DNA from: Xenorhabdus bovienii SS-2004
Lineage (GTDB): Bacteria; Pseudomonadota; Gammaproteobacteria; Enterobacterales; Enterobacteriaceae
Assembly (NCBI RefSeq): GCF_000027225.1
Contig: NC_013892.1
Coordinates: forward strand, 2,232,001-2,296,000
DNA: 64,000 nt
Direction: 5' to 3'
The notes under the pieces are model-generated. The model was not told the DNA's origin, ran no database searches, and saw only the letters and a list, made by a program, of their open reading frames with translations. The translations under genes were made by a program, and so were the position numbers. This document shows positions 21,941 through 33,007 of this stretch, piece after piece (positions within the stretch are counted from its first letter, which is position 1; every line of letters begins with the position of its first letter).

Positions 21941-22798
21941 ATGACCGTAACCAATGACATGATAAAGCGCTATGATTTACATAGCCATACAACCGCTTCA
22001 GATGGAGTTTTATCACCAGAGCAGCTTGTGGATAGAGCGGTTTCTATGGGTATCAACGTACTGGCAATCACCGATCATGACACTACGGATGGTATTCCGC
22101 CTGCTCGTGTATATATTCAGCAACAGAATTTACCACTGTCGCTGGTGGCTGGCGTTGAAATTTCGACATTATGGGAGAATTTTGAAATCCATATTGTCGC
22201 TCTGAATATCGATACTGATTGCGTTTTTTTGACAAATTTTCTCTCCAATCAGGTAACGTTGAGAAAACAGCGTGGTATTGAAATTGGACAACGCCTTGCT
22301 AAGGTGGGTATCCCTGATGCCTGGGAAGGTGCCTCCCGCTTGGCAAATGGAGGGCAGGTCACTCGCGGGCATTTTGCCCGTTATTTGATTGAAGCGGGAG
22401 TTGAACCGACAATCCCGAAAGTATTCAAAAAATATCTGGCGAAGGGAAAAATCGGTTATGTCCCTGCTCAATGGTGTACAATTGAGCAGGCTATTGAAAC
22501 TATTCATCAAGCAGGGGGGCAGGCTGTGATTGCCCACCCGGGCAGGTATGATTTGTCGATGAAATGGCTGAAGCGTTTGATAGCCTGGTTTCAACAGCAT
22601 GGCGGTGATGCAATGGAAGTTGCGCAGTGTCAGCAGGCACCTAATGAAAGGCAACAACTTGGTCAATTGGCAAAGGAATATGGACTTAAAGTATCATTAG
22701 GATCGGATTTTCACCAACCCTGTTCATGGATAGAGCTAGGGCGCAATTTGTGGTTACCCGGTGATGTAATACCGATATGGCATGATTGGTCACGCTAG
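21941..22798 (+). CDS. rnm: RNase AM, PHP-domain 5'-3' exonuclease
   Basis: Rnm (YciV, also called TrpH) trims 5' ends of rRNA precursors. The 285-aa PHP protein has the metal-binding motifs DLHSHTTASDG (HxH), LAITDHDTTDGI, HPGRYDLS and SLGSDFHQP. It is divergent from the trp operon across a 327-bp region. Two start codons are adjacent (GTG 21938, ATG 21941); I use the ATG. yciO follows 28 bp after it. Confidence 0.93.
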   Translation: MTVTNDMIKRYDLHSHTTASDGVLSPEQLVDRAVSMGINVLAITDHDTTDGIPPARVYIQQQNLPLSLVAGVEISTLWENFEIHIVALNIDTDCVFLTNFLSNQVTLRKQRGIEIGQRLAKVGIPDAWEGASRLANGGQVTRGHFARYLIEAGVEPTIPKVFKKYLAKGKIGYVPAQWCTIEQAIETIHQAGGQAVIAHPGRYDLSMKWLKRLIAWFQQHGGDAMEVAQCQQAPNERQQLGQLAKEYGLKVSLGSDFHQPCSWIELGRNLWLPGDVIPIWHDWSR

Positions 22799-22826
22799 GG
22801 GCTGCATAAAGTAAGAGGTTATACTT

Positions 22827-23447
22827 GTGAGCCAGTTTTTTTATATTCATCCTGACAACCCACAATCCCGCTTAATTGGGCAGAGTGTAGATATGTTAAA
22901 AAAGGGTGGGGTTGTTATTTATCCAACTGATTCAGGTTACGCTATTGGGTGCTGCCTTGAAAACAAGGATGCCATGACACGCATATGCCGTATTCGTCAA
23001 TTGGATGGACGCCACAATTTTACCCTGATGTGCCGTGATCTTTCTGAAATTGCGACTTATGCGCATGTGGATAATCAGGCATTCAGATTGATAAAAAATA
23101 ATACGCCCGGTAATTACACTTTTATTTTACAGGCGACGAAAGACGTTCCCCGTCGTTTGATGAACGAAAAACGTAAAACTATCGGCCTACGTGTTCCTTC
23201 TAATCCTATTGCTTTGGCATTACTGGAAGGAATGAGAGAGCCACTGATGTCATGTAGCTTGATTTTACCCGGAAATGATTTTGCGGAGTCTGATCCAGAA
23301 GAGATTAAGGATGTACTGGGTAAACAGGTTGATTTAATTATTCACGGTGGTTATCTTGGGCAGCAACCGACGACAGTAATTGATTTGACCGGAGATTCTC
23401 CGGCGGTTCTGCGCGAAGGTGAAGGGGATGTAACGCCTTTTCTATAA
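22827..23447 (+). CDS. yciO: YciO, Sua5/YrdC/YciO-family protein
   Basis: This 206-aa protein has the YrdC fold: GGVVIYPTDSGYAIGC, RNFTLMCR-type segment (HNFTLMCRDLSEI), NYTFILQATKDVPRR and KTIGLRVP. Relatives YrdC/Sua5 make threonylcarbamoyl-AMP for tRNA modification; YciO is a paralogue whose cellular role is less clear. It starts with GTG at 22827 behind AGAGG. Confidence 0.93.
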   Translation: MSQFFYIHPDNPQSRLIGQSVDMLKKGGVVIYPTDSGYAIGCCLENKDAMTRICRIRQLDGRHNFTLMCRDLSEIATYAHVDNQAFRLIKNNTPGNYTFILQATKDVPRRLMNEKRKTIGLRVPSNPIALALLEGMREPLMSCSLILPGNDFAESDPEEIKDVLGKQVDLIIHGGYLGQQPTTVIDLTGDSPAVLREGEGDVTPFL

Positions 23448-23512
23448 GGTGAATGATTCACATTTTTATTTTATGACACGACGCCTGTGAAGGCGACAAC
23501 AGAGGTTGCTCA

Positions 23513-24466
23513 ATGAGCGATAAAACACAAAAAACGCAAAAAACAGAAAGAACAGAAAAGTTACAAAAAATTCTCGCGCGTGCTGGTCATGGTTCTCGCC
23601 GCGAAATTGAGGGCTATATCCAAGAGGGGCGGATTAGCATCGATGGCAAGACCGCAACGTTGGGTGATCGCATCGAAGTCAAACCTTCCATAAAAATTCG
23701 CCTTGATGGGCGTATCTTAAGTATCAAAGAACCACAAAAAACGATTTGTCGCGTTCTGGCTTATTATAAGCCTGAAGGTGAACTGTGTACTCGACATGAT
23801 CCTGAAGGGCGTCCAACTGTGTTTGATCGCCTGCCCAAAATGCAGGATGCTCGCTGGATTGCCGTAGGGCGTCTGGACATCAATACTTGCGGACTGTTGC
23901 TGTTTACGACGGATGGAGAACTGGCAAACCGCCTGATGCATCCAAGCCGTGAAGTTGAGCGTGAATATGCTGTTCGTGTTTTCGGTGAAGTAGACAATGC
24001 GAAACTTCGGCAGTTGACACAAGGCGTTCAGTTGGAAGATGGGCCTGCCTCCTTTAAAACAGTCTCATTTAAGGGTGGTGAAGGTATCAACCAGTGGTAC
24101 AACGTGACATTGACGGAAGGTCGTAACCGTGAAGTCAGACGTTTGTGGGAAGCTGTTGGTGTACAAGTTAGCCGCTTGATCCGTGTCCGTTATGGTGATA
24201 TCGATCTACCGAAAGGTTTACCACGTGGTGGATGGACAGAATTGGGATTGGAGCAGACTAACTATTTACGTCAGCTGGTTGATTTAAATGAAGAAACTAT
24301 GTCCAAAGTTGCGGTTGAGCGTGACCAACGCCGTATCAAGGCCAATCAGATCCGCCGGGCAGTAAAACGGCATTCTCAGGTCGGTTCTTCCCGTCCAGCG
24401 GGGAAACGCCCTGCAAGTAGCTCTCGTCAGAATGCAGGAAGAAAAGCGGCACCTAAAGGTCGTTAA
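23513..24466 (+). CDS. rluB: 23S rRNA pseudouridine(2605) synthase RluB
   Basis: RluB makes pseudouridine at position 2605 of 23S rRNA. The 317-aa protein has an N-terminal S4 RNA-binding domain ([20 protein letters not shown]), the RsuA-family catalytic motif [17 protein letters not shown] with its Asp, and [13 protein letters not shown] basic, Ser/Arg/Lys-rich tail (residues about 285-317) is usual for RluB. A terminator follows. Confidence 0.95.
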   Translation: MSDKTQKTQKTERTEKLQKILARAGHGSRREIEGYIQEGRISIDGKTATLGDRIEVKPSIKIRLDGRILSIKEPQKTICRVLAYYKPEGELCTRHDPEGRPTVFDRLPKMQDARWIAVGRLDINTCGLLLFTTDGELANRLMHPSREVEREYAVRVFGEVDNAKLRQLTQGVQLEDGPASFKTVSFKGGEGINQWYNVTLTEGRNREVRRLWEAVGVQVSRLIRVRYGDIDLPKGLPRGGWTELGLEQTNYLRQLVDLNEETMSKVAVERDQRRIKANQIRRAVKRHSQVGSSRPAGKRPASSSRQNAGRKAAPKGR

Positions 24467-24475
24467 TGTTCCGGA

Positions 24476-24519
24476 GTCGCTGTTTCAGTGTTATATCAAG
24501 GCTGGAACAGCGGCTTTTT
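24476..24519 (+). terminator. Terminator after rluB
   Basis: Thirteen-base arms with two G-T pairs (24476-24488, GTCGCTGTTTCAG; 24502-24514, CTGGAACAGCGGC) are followed by TTTTTA. It lies in the gap between convergent rluB and btuR. Confidence 0.8.
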
Positions 24520-24526
24520 ATCTATC

Positions 24527-25123
24527 TTACCAATCAACCCCTTTCTGAGCTTTTATTCCCGCATCAAACGCATGTTTTACTGGGCGCATTTCTGTAATAG
24601 TATCTGCAAGTTCAAGTAATTCACGATGGCAGCCCCGTCCGGTAATAATGACAGACTGATGGATAGGACGTTGTTTAAGTGCGGTCAGTACATCGATTAG
24701 GTCAAGATATTTGTAACTGACCATATAGGTCAGCTCATCCAAAACGACAAGCTGCAATGAGGAGTCGGATAACATCGTCAGGGCATGTTGCCATACAGCT
24801 TGGCAGGCTGCGATATCAGTTTCACGGTTTTGCGTTTCCCATGTAAACCCTGTCGCCATGACATGAAACTCAACACCCTGTTGTGCCAGCAGGTTCCTTT
24901 CGCCGCTTTCCCAAGTTCCCTTGATAAATTGAATAACACCAGCACGCTGACCATGGCCGATTGTACGAGTGACTGTGCCAAACGCAGCGGTTGTTTTCCC
25001 TTTACCATTACCGGTGAATATTATGACGATCCCTCGTTTTTGTTGAGCCGCCTCAATACGGGCATCAACTTTTTCTTTCAGGCGCTGTTGTCTTTTTTTG
25101 TACTGTCCGTTATCCATTGGCAT
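24527..25123 (-). CDS. btuR: Cob(I)yrinic acid a,c-diamide adenosyltransferase
   Basis: BtuR (CobA/CobO type) transfers adenosyl from ATP to the cobalt of corrinoids, making the active B12 coenzyme. The 198-aa protein has the P-loop GNGKGKTTAAFG near residue 40, GVIQFIKGTWESGE, and LDELTYMVSYKYL. It overlaps the upstream yciK stop by one base, so the two are probably co-transcribed. Confidence 0.95.
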   Translation of the reverse strand: MPMDNGQYKKRQQRLKEKVDARIEAAQQKRGIVIIFTGNGKGKTTAAFGTVTRTIGHGQRAGVIQFIKGTWESGERNLLAQQGVEFHVMATGFTWETQNRETDIAACQAVWQHALTMLSDSSLQLVVLDELTYMVSYKYLDLIDVLTALKQRPIHQSVIITGRGCHRELLELADTITEMRPVKHAFDAGIKAQKGVDW

Positions 25124-25887
25124 TATTTGGCAGGCCCCGCTTTACGACCCGGCTGAGCATCAAAGCTGATACCTGAATCACTCAGGCTGTCATCACCCAT
25201 CAGATAGAGGTAGATCGGCATGATCTCGGCCGGGATTTTTAATTTGGTCGCATTTTCATCAGGAAATGCACTCGCACGCATACCGGTGCGTGTCCCTCCA
25301 GGATTAATGCAGTTAATACGCAAGCCGATTTCTTGATACTCCTGCGCTAAAACCTGCATTAGACCTTCTGTCGCAAATTTAGAAACAGCATATGCACCCC
25401 AGCCACTCCTTCCTACACGCCCCACACTGGAACTGGTAAATACCAGAGAGCCTTTGGGGGATTTTAATAACAGGGGAATTAACACCTGAGTCAGCATGAA
25501 AGTCGCGTTGACATTCACTTGCATGACTTCATGCCAAAGCTGAACAGGTTGTTCTAGGACAGGTGCGACAACACCCAGCAGACCTGCGTTGTGCAATACC
25601 CCGTCCAAACGGGGATAACGTTGAGTGAGTTCATCTGCAAAGGCCTGGCATTCTTCGGCCGTCACGGTTAAAAGATCTATTGTATAAATGGTAACCGGTA
25701 AGCCGCCTTCGTTTTCGATTTGCTGTTTGACCGCTTCCAGTTTTGCTGTTGTGCGCCCCAGCAAAATAACCTGTGCACCGTAGCGAGCATAAGTTAGCGC
25801 CGCTTCACGACCAATGCCGTCTCCGGCACCGGTGACTAAAATGATTTTCTGTTGCAGCAGATCATGATTGGGTTGGTAATCTAACAT
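25123..25887 (-). CDS. yciK: YciK, short-chain dehydrogenase/reductase
   Basis: This 254-aa SDR protein has the NAD(P) loop LVTGAGDGIGREAA, the NAG motif LHNAGLLG, the catalytic Ser/Tyr/Lys set (TSSSVGRVGRSGWGAYAVSKFA) and INPGGTRTGM. The substrate is unknown. The frame remains open to 25995, but AGGAAG before the ATG at 25887 and the family N-terminus (MLDYQPN) support the shorter form. Confidence 0.92.
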   Translation of the reverse strand: MLDYQPNHDLLQQKIILVTGAGDGIGREAALTYARYGAQVILLGRTTAKLEAVKQQIENEGGLPVTIYTIDLLTVTAEECQAFADELTQRYPRLDGVLHNAGLLGVVAPVLEQPVQLWHEVMQVNVNATFMLTQVLIPLLLKSPKGSLVFTSSSVGRVGRSGWGAYAVSKFATEGLMQVLAQEYQEIGLRINCINPGGTRTGMRASAFPDENATKLKIPAEIMPIYLYLMGDDSLSDSGISFDAQPGRKAGPAK

Positions 25888-26127
25888 CTGACTATCTTCC
25901 TGTTTTTTAAAGCTATTACTTAAGGCGTGTACATCTGCCATTTTAGGCTGACACATGAAGTCTGTCATCAGAACAAAACTTAATGCCCCCGTCAAATTTG
26001 CTCAAGGTAGACAGAAAAGAACAGAGCTCTGATGAGATAGGATGCAAGTAAACTGTTAGAGCACAGCCTCCGGTTTTTAGTTAGAATGAAGAATATTGTT
26101 CATCATAATTGAAGATAAGGTGGATCT

Positions 26128-27174
26128 GTGGAGTATTTGTCTCTATATGGACTGTTCTTGGCCAAAGTAGCTACTGTGGTATTAGCAGTCGTCGTTCTTG
26201 CAGTATTTTGTATTGGATTGGGTGTACGTAAAACCACGCAGAAAGGTGAATTGCGTCTGACCAATCTGGGTGAATCATACAGGGAAAAACAGCGCCAGAT
26301 GCAGCAGGCTCGGATGAATGATGCAGAGCAGAAAATTTGGCAAAAGGCGTTAAAAAAACAGCAGAAAAATGATGCCAAGCAGAAAAAGGCAGAGGCTAAA
26401 GCGAGTCAGAAAGTTTTACAGAAATCGAACCTTTATGTTCTGGATTTTAAAGGCAGTATGGATGCCCATGAAGTTGATTCTCTCCGTGAAGAGATAAGTG
26501 CCATACTCGCTGTGGCAGATAGCAAAGATGAAGTGTTACTACGTTTAGAAAGCCCCGGCGGTATGGTACATGGTTATGGGCTTGCTGCATCTCAGTTGGC
26601 TCGTTTGCGGCAGAAAGGAATACGTTTGACGATTGCCGTGGATAAAGTTGCCGCAAGTGGTGGTTACATGATGGCTTGTGTGGCAGATCGTATTATTGCT
26701 GCCCCTTTTGCGATTATTGGTTCTATCGGTGTTGTGGCTCAACTCCCGAATATCCACCGATTGCTCAAGAAAAATGATATTGATGTAGAACTGCATACTG
26801 CCGGGGAATACAAGCGTACTCTGACTGTTCTGGGAGAAAATACTGAGCAAGGACGGCAGAAGTTTCAAGAAGATCTGAACGAAACTCATCAATTATTTAA
26901 ATCATTTATTTATCAGCATCGTCCATCTCTGGATGTGGAAAAAGTAGCCACTGGCGAATATTGGTATGGTACGCAGGCAAAAGAAAATGGGTTAATTGAT
27001 GATGTGGGTGTTAGTGATGATTTCCTGATTGAACAGATCGAACACTGTGAAGTTATTGGGGTCAGCTATTCCCGTCGTAAACGTGTGATAGAACGTTTCA
27101 TGGGGAGCGCAATGGAGAATGTTGATAAATTGTTTATGCGCTGGTGGCAAAGAGGCGAAAAGCCATTGTTCTGA
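26128..27174 (+). CDS. sohB: SohB, inner-membrane peptidase of family S49
   Basis: SohB is a signal-peptide-peptidase-like protease known as a multicopy suppressor of htrA. The 348-aa protein has an N-terminal membrane segment (residues about 5-30), a charged, Gln/Lys-rich coiled-coil-like stretch (45-100) and the S49 domain with VLRL-type core LLRLESPGGMVHGYG, catalytic Ser in KVAASGGYMMAC, and catalytic Lys in GEYKRTLT. It is divergent from yciK and is followed by the yciN remnant. Confidence 0.94.
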   Translation: MEYLSLYGLFLAKVATVVLAVVVLAVFCIGLGVRKTTQKGELRLTNLGESYREKQRQMQQARMNDAEQKIWQKALKKQQKNDAKQKKAEAKASQKVLQKSNLYVLDFKGSMDAHEVDSLREEISAILAVADSKDEVLLRLESPGGMVHGYGLAASQLARLRQKGIRLTIAVDKVAASGGYMMACVADRIIAAPFAIIGSIGVVAQLPNIHRLLKKNDIDVELHTAGEYKRTLTVLGENTEQGRQKFQEDLNETHQLFKSFIYQHRPSLDVEKVATGEYWYGTQAKENGLIDDVGVSDDFLIEQIEHCEVIGVSYSRRKRVIERFMGSAMENVDKLFMRWWQRGEKPLF

Positions 27175-27213
27175 TAATTCAGGTATAAGCTATAACCGTT
27201 AGATATCAATTTG

Positions 27214-27562
27214 TTATAAAACAATAAAGGGTAATAAGGTGGCAGTTTGGATCTCCCTTATTACCCGCACAATAATGAATAATCTGTTAGAGATTACCTG
27301 ATCAAATTTATCGTCTGCTAAATGATATTTTTCGGATAATCTATGTGCTAAATGTTTAAAAATATTAAACGCAACGGTGCTTTTCACAGTAGACAAATTG
27401 TCACTATTCAAAAAATATTCCCCCGTTAAAAACGAGCATTTTACCTTTTTATTCTATATCATCTGTATATATTCCCTGAATGAAATCGTCGTATTTCCTA
27501 ATGATTTCATTTACTTTTTCCTGTAATTGTTAGCACTTAATGGACAATGTTTCAGTTTGCAT
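27214..27562 (-). pseudogene. yciN: Decayed yciN
   Basis: YciN is a small DUF2498 protein encoded between sohB and topA on the opposite strand in E. coli; the same position and strand hold a degraded copy here. From an ATG at 27562 with AGGAG upstream, the frame reads ten codons to TAA (27532-27530), then continues with QEKVNEIIRKYDD, a second in-frame stop and [11 protein letters not shown]; the reading frame then shifts to [20 protein letters not shown] and SEKYHL, the conserved C-terminal part. Two stops and one frameshift make a functional product unlikely. The fragment read from 27411 as an independent 65-aa protein is probably not made. Confidence 0.82.
27229..27266 (-). terminator. Hairpin at the yciN 3' end
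   Basis: GGGTAATAAGG (27229-27239) pairs with CCTTATTACCC (27256-27266). On the minus strand the stem is followed by TTTATTGTTTTAT. It probably terminated yciN; the yciN C-terminal frame runs through it, which suggests that the original stop codon was lost. Confidence 0.55.
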
Positions 27563-27869
27563 AGATTATGCTCCTCTGAGAAATAAGTTGTTGCGCATCG
27601 TTTTTTATCAGGTAGAGTGTGGGCTTTTCGTCATGCAGATGGAAGATTTTGTTTACAACTGTTAAATCATACAATTGCATGGCATGTGCTGGTATATAAA
27701 ATACCTTAAATATTTCAAAGGTTTTTGCGCTTGAGCAAAGTACAGGATAAAAATTAGTTGATATCTTGCAAATCTATCGCAATATAAAAAAGAGAATTTA
27801 TTTTATATATCGCAACATAACGCCGTGATTTCCGCCATCTGAAAAGAAGATAATTAGGTAAAGGTAACT
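27563..27869 (+). promoter_or_regulatory. topA upstream region
   Basis: These 307 bases contain no convincing gene. They are AT-rich and must hold the topA promoter(s); GGTATATAAAATACC at 27691-27705 is a small palindrome overlapping a TAAAAT that could be a -10 with TTGCAT 16 bases upstream, but the match is weak. No single promoter can be assigned with confidence. Confidence 0.35.
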
Positions 27870-30461
27870 ATGGGTAAAGCTCTTGTTATAGTGGAGTCCC
27901 CGGCAAAAGCCAAAACAATCAATAAATATCTGGGGAATGACTACGTTGTAAAATCCAGTGTAGGTCATATCCGTGATTTGCCGACCAGTGGAGCAGCGAG
28001 TCAAAAGAGTTCGAACTCATCAACTGATAAGAATAAAAAGAAAAAGGATGAGAAGACAGCGCTGGTTAACCGAATGGGAGTTGATCCCTATCACGGTTGG
28101 GAAGCGGATTACCAAATTTTGCCTGGTAAGGAAAAAGTTGTCGCAGAACTGAAAATGCTTGCTGAAAAAGCCGATCATATCTATCTCGCGACGGATCTTG
28201 ACCGTGAAGGGGAAGCCATTGCATGGCACCTACGAGAGGTTATTGGTGGAGGAGAGGCTCGTTTCAGTCGGGTTGTATTTAATGAGATCACCAAAAATGC
28301 TATCACTCAGGCTTTCGACAATCCTGGTGAACTGAATATCGACCGTGTAAATGCACAGCAGGCGCGCCGTTTTATGGATCGCGTCGTGGGTTATATGGTT
28401 TCACCTCTGTTGTGGAAGAAAGTCGCCAGAGGGCTGTCTGCCGGGCGCGTTCAATCCGTGGCGGTTCGCCTTATCGTTGAGCGGGAACGTGAAATCAAGG
28501 CCTTTGTGCCAGAAGAATACTGGCAATTACACGCGGACTTAATGGCTAAAGGAGACATTGATCTTCATATGGAAGTCACCCATGAAGGGGGAAAACCATT
28601 CAAGCCCATTAACGCACAGCAAACACAGGCTGCGGTATCCTTGCTTGAAAAAGCCAGATACAAAGTTCTTGATCGTGAAGACCGCCCGACGTCCAGTAAA
28701 CCGGGCGCGCCATTCATTACTTCAACACTGCAACAGGCTGCCAGTACGCGGCTTGGGTTCGGTGTCAAGAAAACGATGATGATGGCACAGCGGTTATATG
28801 AAGCAGGACACATCACGTACATGCGCACAGACTCGACTAATTTGAGTCAGGATGCACTGGACATGGTTCGTGGTTATATCAATGATCAATTTGGTGACAA
28901 ATATTTGCCAAAAACGGCCAATATCTATAGCAATAAGGAAAATTCGCAGGAGGCTCATGAAGCTATCCGGCCTTCCAGTGTAGATGTCATGGCGGAAGAA
29001 CTAAAAGATATGGAAGCCGATGCACAAAAACTGTATCAGCTTATCTGGCGCCAGTTCATTGCCTGTCAAATGATGCCAGCGAAATACGATTCCACTACGC
29101 TGACAATTCAGGCGGGGAATTTTGAACTCCGTGCCAAAGGTCGTACATTGCGTTTTGATGGTTGGACTAAAGTGATGCCAGCATTGCGCAAGGGGGATGA
29201 AGATCATACTTTACCAGTGGTTGAAGTTGGCACTGAACTTGATTTGAAACAGTTGAGCCCAAGCCAGCATTTCACGAAACCATCGGCACGTTTCAGTGAA
29301 GCATCTCTAGTCAGAGAGTTGGAAAAGCGTGGCATTGGTCGCCCATCAACCTATGCATCAATTATTTCAACTATTCAGGATCGTGGTTATGTGCGGGGTG
29401 AAAACCGTCGATTTTATGCGGAAAAAATGGGTGAAATCGTTAATGATCGTTTAGAAGAGAACTTCAACGAATTAATGAGCTATGATTTTACCGCAAGAAT
29501 GGAAGACCAGCTCGATCACGTCGCCAATAACGAAGCTAATTGGAAAGGGGTACTGGACGAGTTTTTTACCAATTTCAGTGAACAGCTTGATGTTGCTAGC
29601 AAAGATCCTGATGAAGGCGGTATGCGTCCGAATCCAATGGTGAGCACTTCTATTGATTGTCCGACGTGTAGTCGCCCAATGGGTATTCGCACAGCGACAA
29701 CGGGGGTATTTCTTGGCTGCTCTGGCTATACGCTATCACCGAAAGAACGTTGCAAGCAAACCATCAATTTAATCCCGGAAAACGAAATTCTGAACATTCT
29801 TGAAGGGGATGAGGCGGAAACTAATGCATTGCGTGCCCGCCATCGCTGTAAAGAATGTGGTACAGCGATGGATAGCTATCTTATTGATAACCAACGTAAG
29901 TTACATGTTTGTGGTAATAACCCAGCATGTGATGGTTATGAAGTGGAAGAAGGCGAATTCCGAATCAAAGGTTATGATGGCCCAATCGTTGAGTGTGATA
30001 AATGTGGTTCAGAAATGCACTTAAAAATGGGGCGTTTCGGTAAATACATGGGATGTACAAGCGAAGAGTGCAAAAACACCCGTAAGATCCTCCGGAGCGG
30101 AGAAGTCGCCCCACCGAAAGAAGATCCAGTTCCATTGCCTGAACTGCCATGTGAAAAATCGGATGCCTATTTTGTTCTGCGCGATGGTGCTGCCGGCGTA
30201 TTTCTTGCAGCTAGTACGTTCCCCAAATCGCGAGAAACCCGAGCACCGCTGGTTGAGGAACTTGTCAAGTTCAAGGATCGCTTGCCAGAGAAGCTATGCT
30301 ATCTGGCCAAGGCTCCTGTTGCTGACCCTGAAGGGCATAAAACAGTAGTACGTTTTAGCCGTAAGACGAAGCAGCAATATGTATCTTCGGAGAAAAACGG
30401 TAAGGCGACCGGGTGGGCAGCATTTTTTGTTGATGGTGCTTGGGTAGTAAAAGAAAAGTAA
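27870..30461 (+). CDS. topA: DNA topoisomerase I
   Basis: Topoisomerase I relaxes negative supercoils. The 863-aa protein has the TOPRIM domain ([16 protein letters not shown]; acidic [12 protein letters not shown]), the active-site Tyr in [14 protein letters not shown], and C-terminal zinc-ribbon repeats starting at [18 protein letters not shown] and CDKCGSEMH, followed by the cysteine-free DNA-binding tail. Domain order and length match E. coli TopA (865 aa). It is monocistronic, with a strong terminator downstream. Confidence 0.98.
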   Translation: MGKALVIVESPAKAKTINKYLGNDYVVKSSVGHIRDLPTSGAASQKSSNSSTDKNKKKKDEKTALVNRMGVDPYHGWEADYQILPGKEKVVAELKMLAEKADHIYLATDLDREGEAIAWHLREVIGGGEARFSRVVFNEITKNAITQAFDNPGELNIDRVNAQQARRFMDRVVGYMVSPLLWKKVARGLSAGRVQSVAVRLIVEREREIKAFVPEEYWQLHADLMAKGDIDLHMEVTHEGGKPFKPINAQQTQAAVSLLEKARYKVLDREDRPTSSKPGAPFITSTLQQAASTRLGFGVKKTMMMAQRLYEAGHITYMRTDSTNLSQDALDMVRGYINDQFGDKYLPKTANIYSNKENSQEAHEAIRPSSVDVMAEELKDMEADAQKLYQLIWRQFIACQMMPAKYDSTTLTIQAGNFELRAKGRTLRFDGWTKVMPALRKGDEDHTLPVVEVGTELDLKQLSPSQHFTKPSARFSEASLVRELEKRGIGRPSTYASIISTIQDRGYVRGENRRFYAEKMGEIVNDRLEENFNELMSYDFTARMEDQLDHVANNEANWKGVLDEFFTNFSEQLDVASKDPDEGGMRPNPMVSTSIDCPTCSRPMGIRTATTGVFLGCSGYTLSPKERCKQTINLIPENEILNILEGDEAETNALRARHRCKECGTAMDSYLIDNQRKLHVCGNNPACDGYEVEEGEFRIKGYDGPIVECDKCGSEMHLKMGRFGKYMGCTSEECKNTRKILRSGEVAPPKEDPVPLPELPCEKSDAYFVLRDGAAGVFLAASTFPKSRETRAPLVEELVKFKDRLPEKLCYLAKAPVADPEGHKTVVRFSRKTKQQYVSSEKNGKATGWAAFFVDGAWVVKEK

Positions 30462-30550
30462 TGATTTTAGTGATAGGTTAGTATGTTAGTTCATTGAAAT
30501 ATATTCAGATAGATATTTCTTTTTTTTACTAACAGCATAATTTTTTTTCT

Positions 30551-30583
30551 AAAAAGCCAGTCCTAATTGACTGGCTTTTTTTG
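30551..30583 (+). terminator. Terminator after topA
   Basis: GCCAGTC (30556-30562) pairs with GACTGGC (30569-30575) and is flanked by A5 upstream and T7 downstream, so it could act on both strands. Confidence 0.88.
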
Positions 30584-30626
30584 TTTTTATATGGAATTAA
30601 AACATAATATTTCTGCAATAAATGTA

Positions 30627-30641
30627 TGATAATCGTTATCA
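30627..30641. promoter_or_regulatory. Fur-box-like site upstream of cysB
   Basis: TGATAAT-C-GTTATCA matches the 7-1-7 Fur operator TGATAAT-N-ATTATCA at all but one position. It lies between the topA terminator and cysB, about 160 bp before the cysB ATG, so cysB is the only gene it could readily control. Iron control of cysB is not something I know as established; the call rests on sequence alone. Confidence 0.5.
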
Positions 30642-30738
30642 TCTCCAATTATTTGTTATATAAATATACAGCAGGTGATATAGTAGTTATATACCCATAA
30701 ATATATATTCTTTATAGTTATAAGAAAATAACCATTAG

Positions 30739-31776
<1,038 letters not shown>

Positions 31777-31797
31777 AGAATCTATAATGAAAAAATC

Positions 31798-31832
31798 AGA
31801 GGAAGGCAGCTGATGTTATCTTCCTCTATTCT
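31798..31832 (+). terminator. Probable terminator after cysB
   Basis: AGAGGAAG (31798-31805) pairs with CTTCCTCT (31820-31827) around a 14-base loop, followed by ATTCTTTATTTA. It lies about 20 bp after the cysB stop. Confidence 0.6.
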
Positions 31833-31970
31833 TTATTTAAAAATTAATAATACAGTGTTGATACATGAATAAAAGAGCAGGCTGTACAGGATATTGTCAG
31901 ATACACGAATCTTTTTGAAAATAATAACTTACTGTAATAATCAGATAAGTAATTTTAACTGCCATTCAAA

Positions 31971-32792
31971 TTACACTTTAAATTCACCGTTGAAAAAATT
32001 ATCAGAATTTTCTATTGATGATTTTTTGTTATTATGAATGAATAGATCAAAGGATGCCTTAATTTCGGGATCTTCCAATGCTTGATAATCAAATAATGAA
32101 ACACAGGAAGAGTAAGTGAATTCGACATTGATATTATCATTGGAAGCACAATTTGAAGCAATTTCTGAATTGCTTCTGTCAAAATTCACTTTGTACAGTT
32201 TCATTTTAGGAATATAAATCACTTGATCTTCAACTCCAATAGCTTCAATGACACTGGCTAAAGTCAGAGTAGAATAATGATCGTTATTCTTCTTCAACCC
32301 AAGCCTAATGGTATCTCCTTGTTTTTGCAGAAATTGAGAAAAACTTTTCATGCTGGAAGAATTTGTATTCAAAACAATATCCATGATAAGTTGCAGCAAG
32401 TTCGTCGCGATTGAAAATCCTTTCATTACGTGGCTGTAGGTTTGGCTTTCTATATTCCTGACGCTCATTAATGGCAGTTTCTCTATGATATCACCCCAAA
32501 ATTGCACGTCAGTTCTATATTGTTGGCCGTGGGTATTAGCATATTTGATGATGTAATCAGTCGCAATTGAGGAAAGAGAAATCTGTGTTCTCTTTATTTC
32601 ATTTAACCTTTGTATCACGCCGGATTTGTCATTGATTTGTGAAGTAATGACAAATTGGACAAGTCCATCTATATCACTGAATTGGTGGTCTGACAGGGGA
32701 AAGTTATTCTCAATTCCATCGGAAAAAAATTGTTCAGCCTGCGCTATATGGTTTAAATAGTGTTGGCGGTTTTTATCGACTTTTATATCCAT
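31971..32792 (-). CDS. Protein of unknown function (orphan, 273 aa)
   Basis: I do not recognise this protein. It has a strong start: CGGAGG 8 bases before the ATG at 32792. The N-terminal half is mostly helical and polar; a hydrophobic stretch near residues 125-145 (FSIATNLLQLIMDIVLN) could be a membrane or amphipathic helix; the C-terminal part (about 185-265) looks mixed beta, with VIYIPKMKLYKVNFDRS and VEFTYSSCVSLFDYQ. No signal peptide, P-loop, HTH or catalytic motif is visible, and it has only two or three cysteines. It is AT-rich, stands alone facing cysB, and occupies a spot between cysB and acnA that holds only small ORFs in E. coli. It may be a lineage-specific accessory gene; no function is proposed. 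Confidence 0.8.
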   Translation of the reverse strand: MDIKVDKNRQHYLNHIAQAEQFFSDGIENNFPLSDHQFSDIDGLVQFVITSQINDKSGVIQRLNEIKRTQISLSSIATDYIIKYANTHGQQYRTDVQFWGDIIEKLPLMSVRNIESQTYSHVMKGFSIATNLLQLIMDIVLNTNSSSMKSFSQFLQKQGDTIRLGLKKNNDHYSTLTLASVIEAIGVEDQVIYIPKMKLYKVNFDRSNSEIASNCASNDNINVEFTYSSCVSLFDYQALEDPEIKASFDLFIHNNKKSSIENSDNFFNGEFKV

Positions 32793-33007
32793 AATTCATC
32801 CTCCGGTATTTAAGTAATGATATTCAGTACCGCATGTGTGCTTTAGTTATGAATAAAACACATGTGCTTTCGGGATGTCATCACTAAAATTTGTCAATAA
32901 ATGAGGATTTACAGCCGGTTAGCAAAATATGTGGTAACTGAATAACAAACGTCCGCTAGTATGTTATGTTTAATGGTGTAGCTGACCATAATAAGAAAGG
33001 AGGAGTT

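Noticed and set aside
22169..22666. 165-codon minus-strand frame inside rnm
   Set aside because: It is an antisense shadow; rnm carries conserved PHP motifs over the same bases.
27214..27411. Independent 65-aa protein gene
   Set aside because: It is the C-terminal half of the broken yciN, with no RBS of its own.
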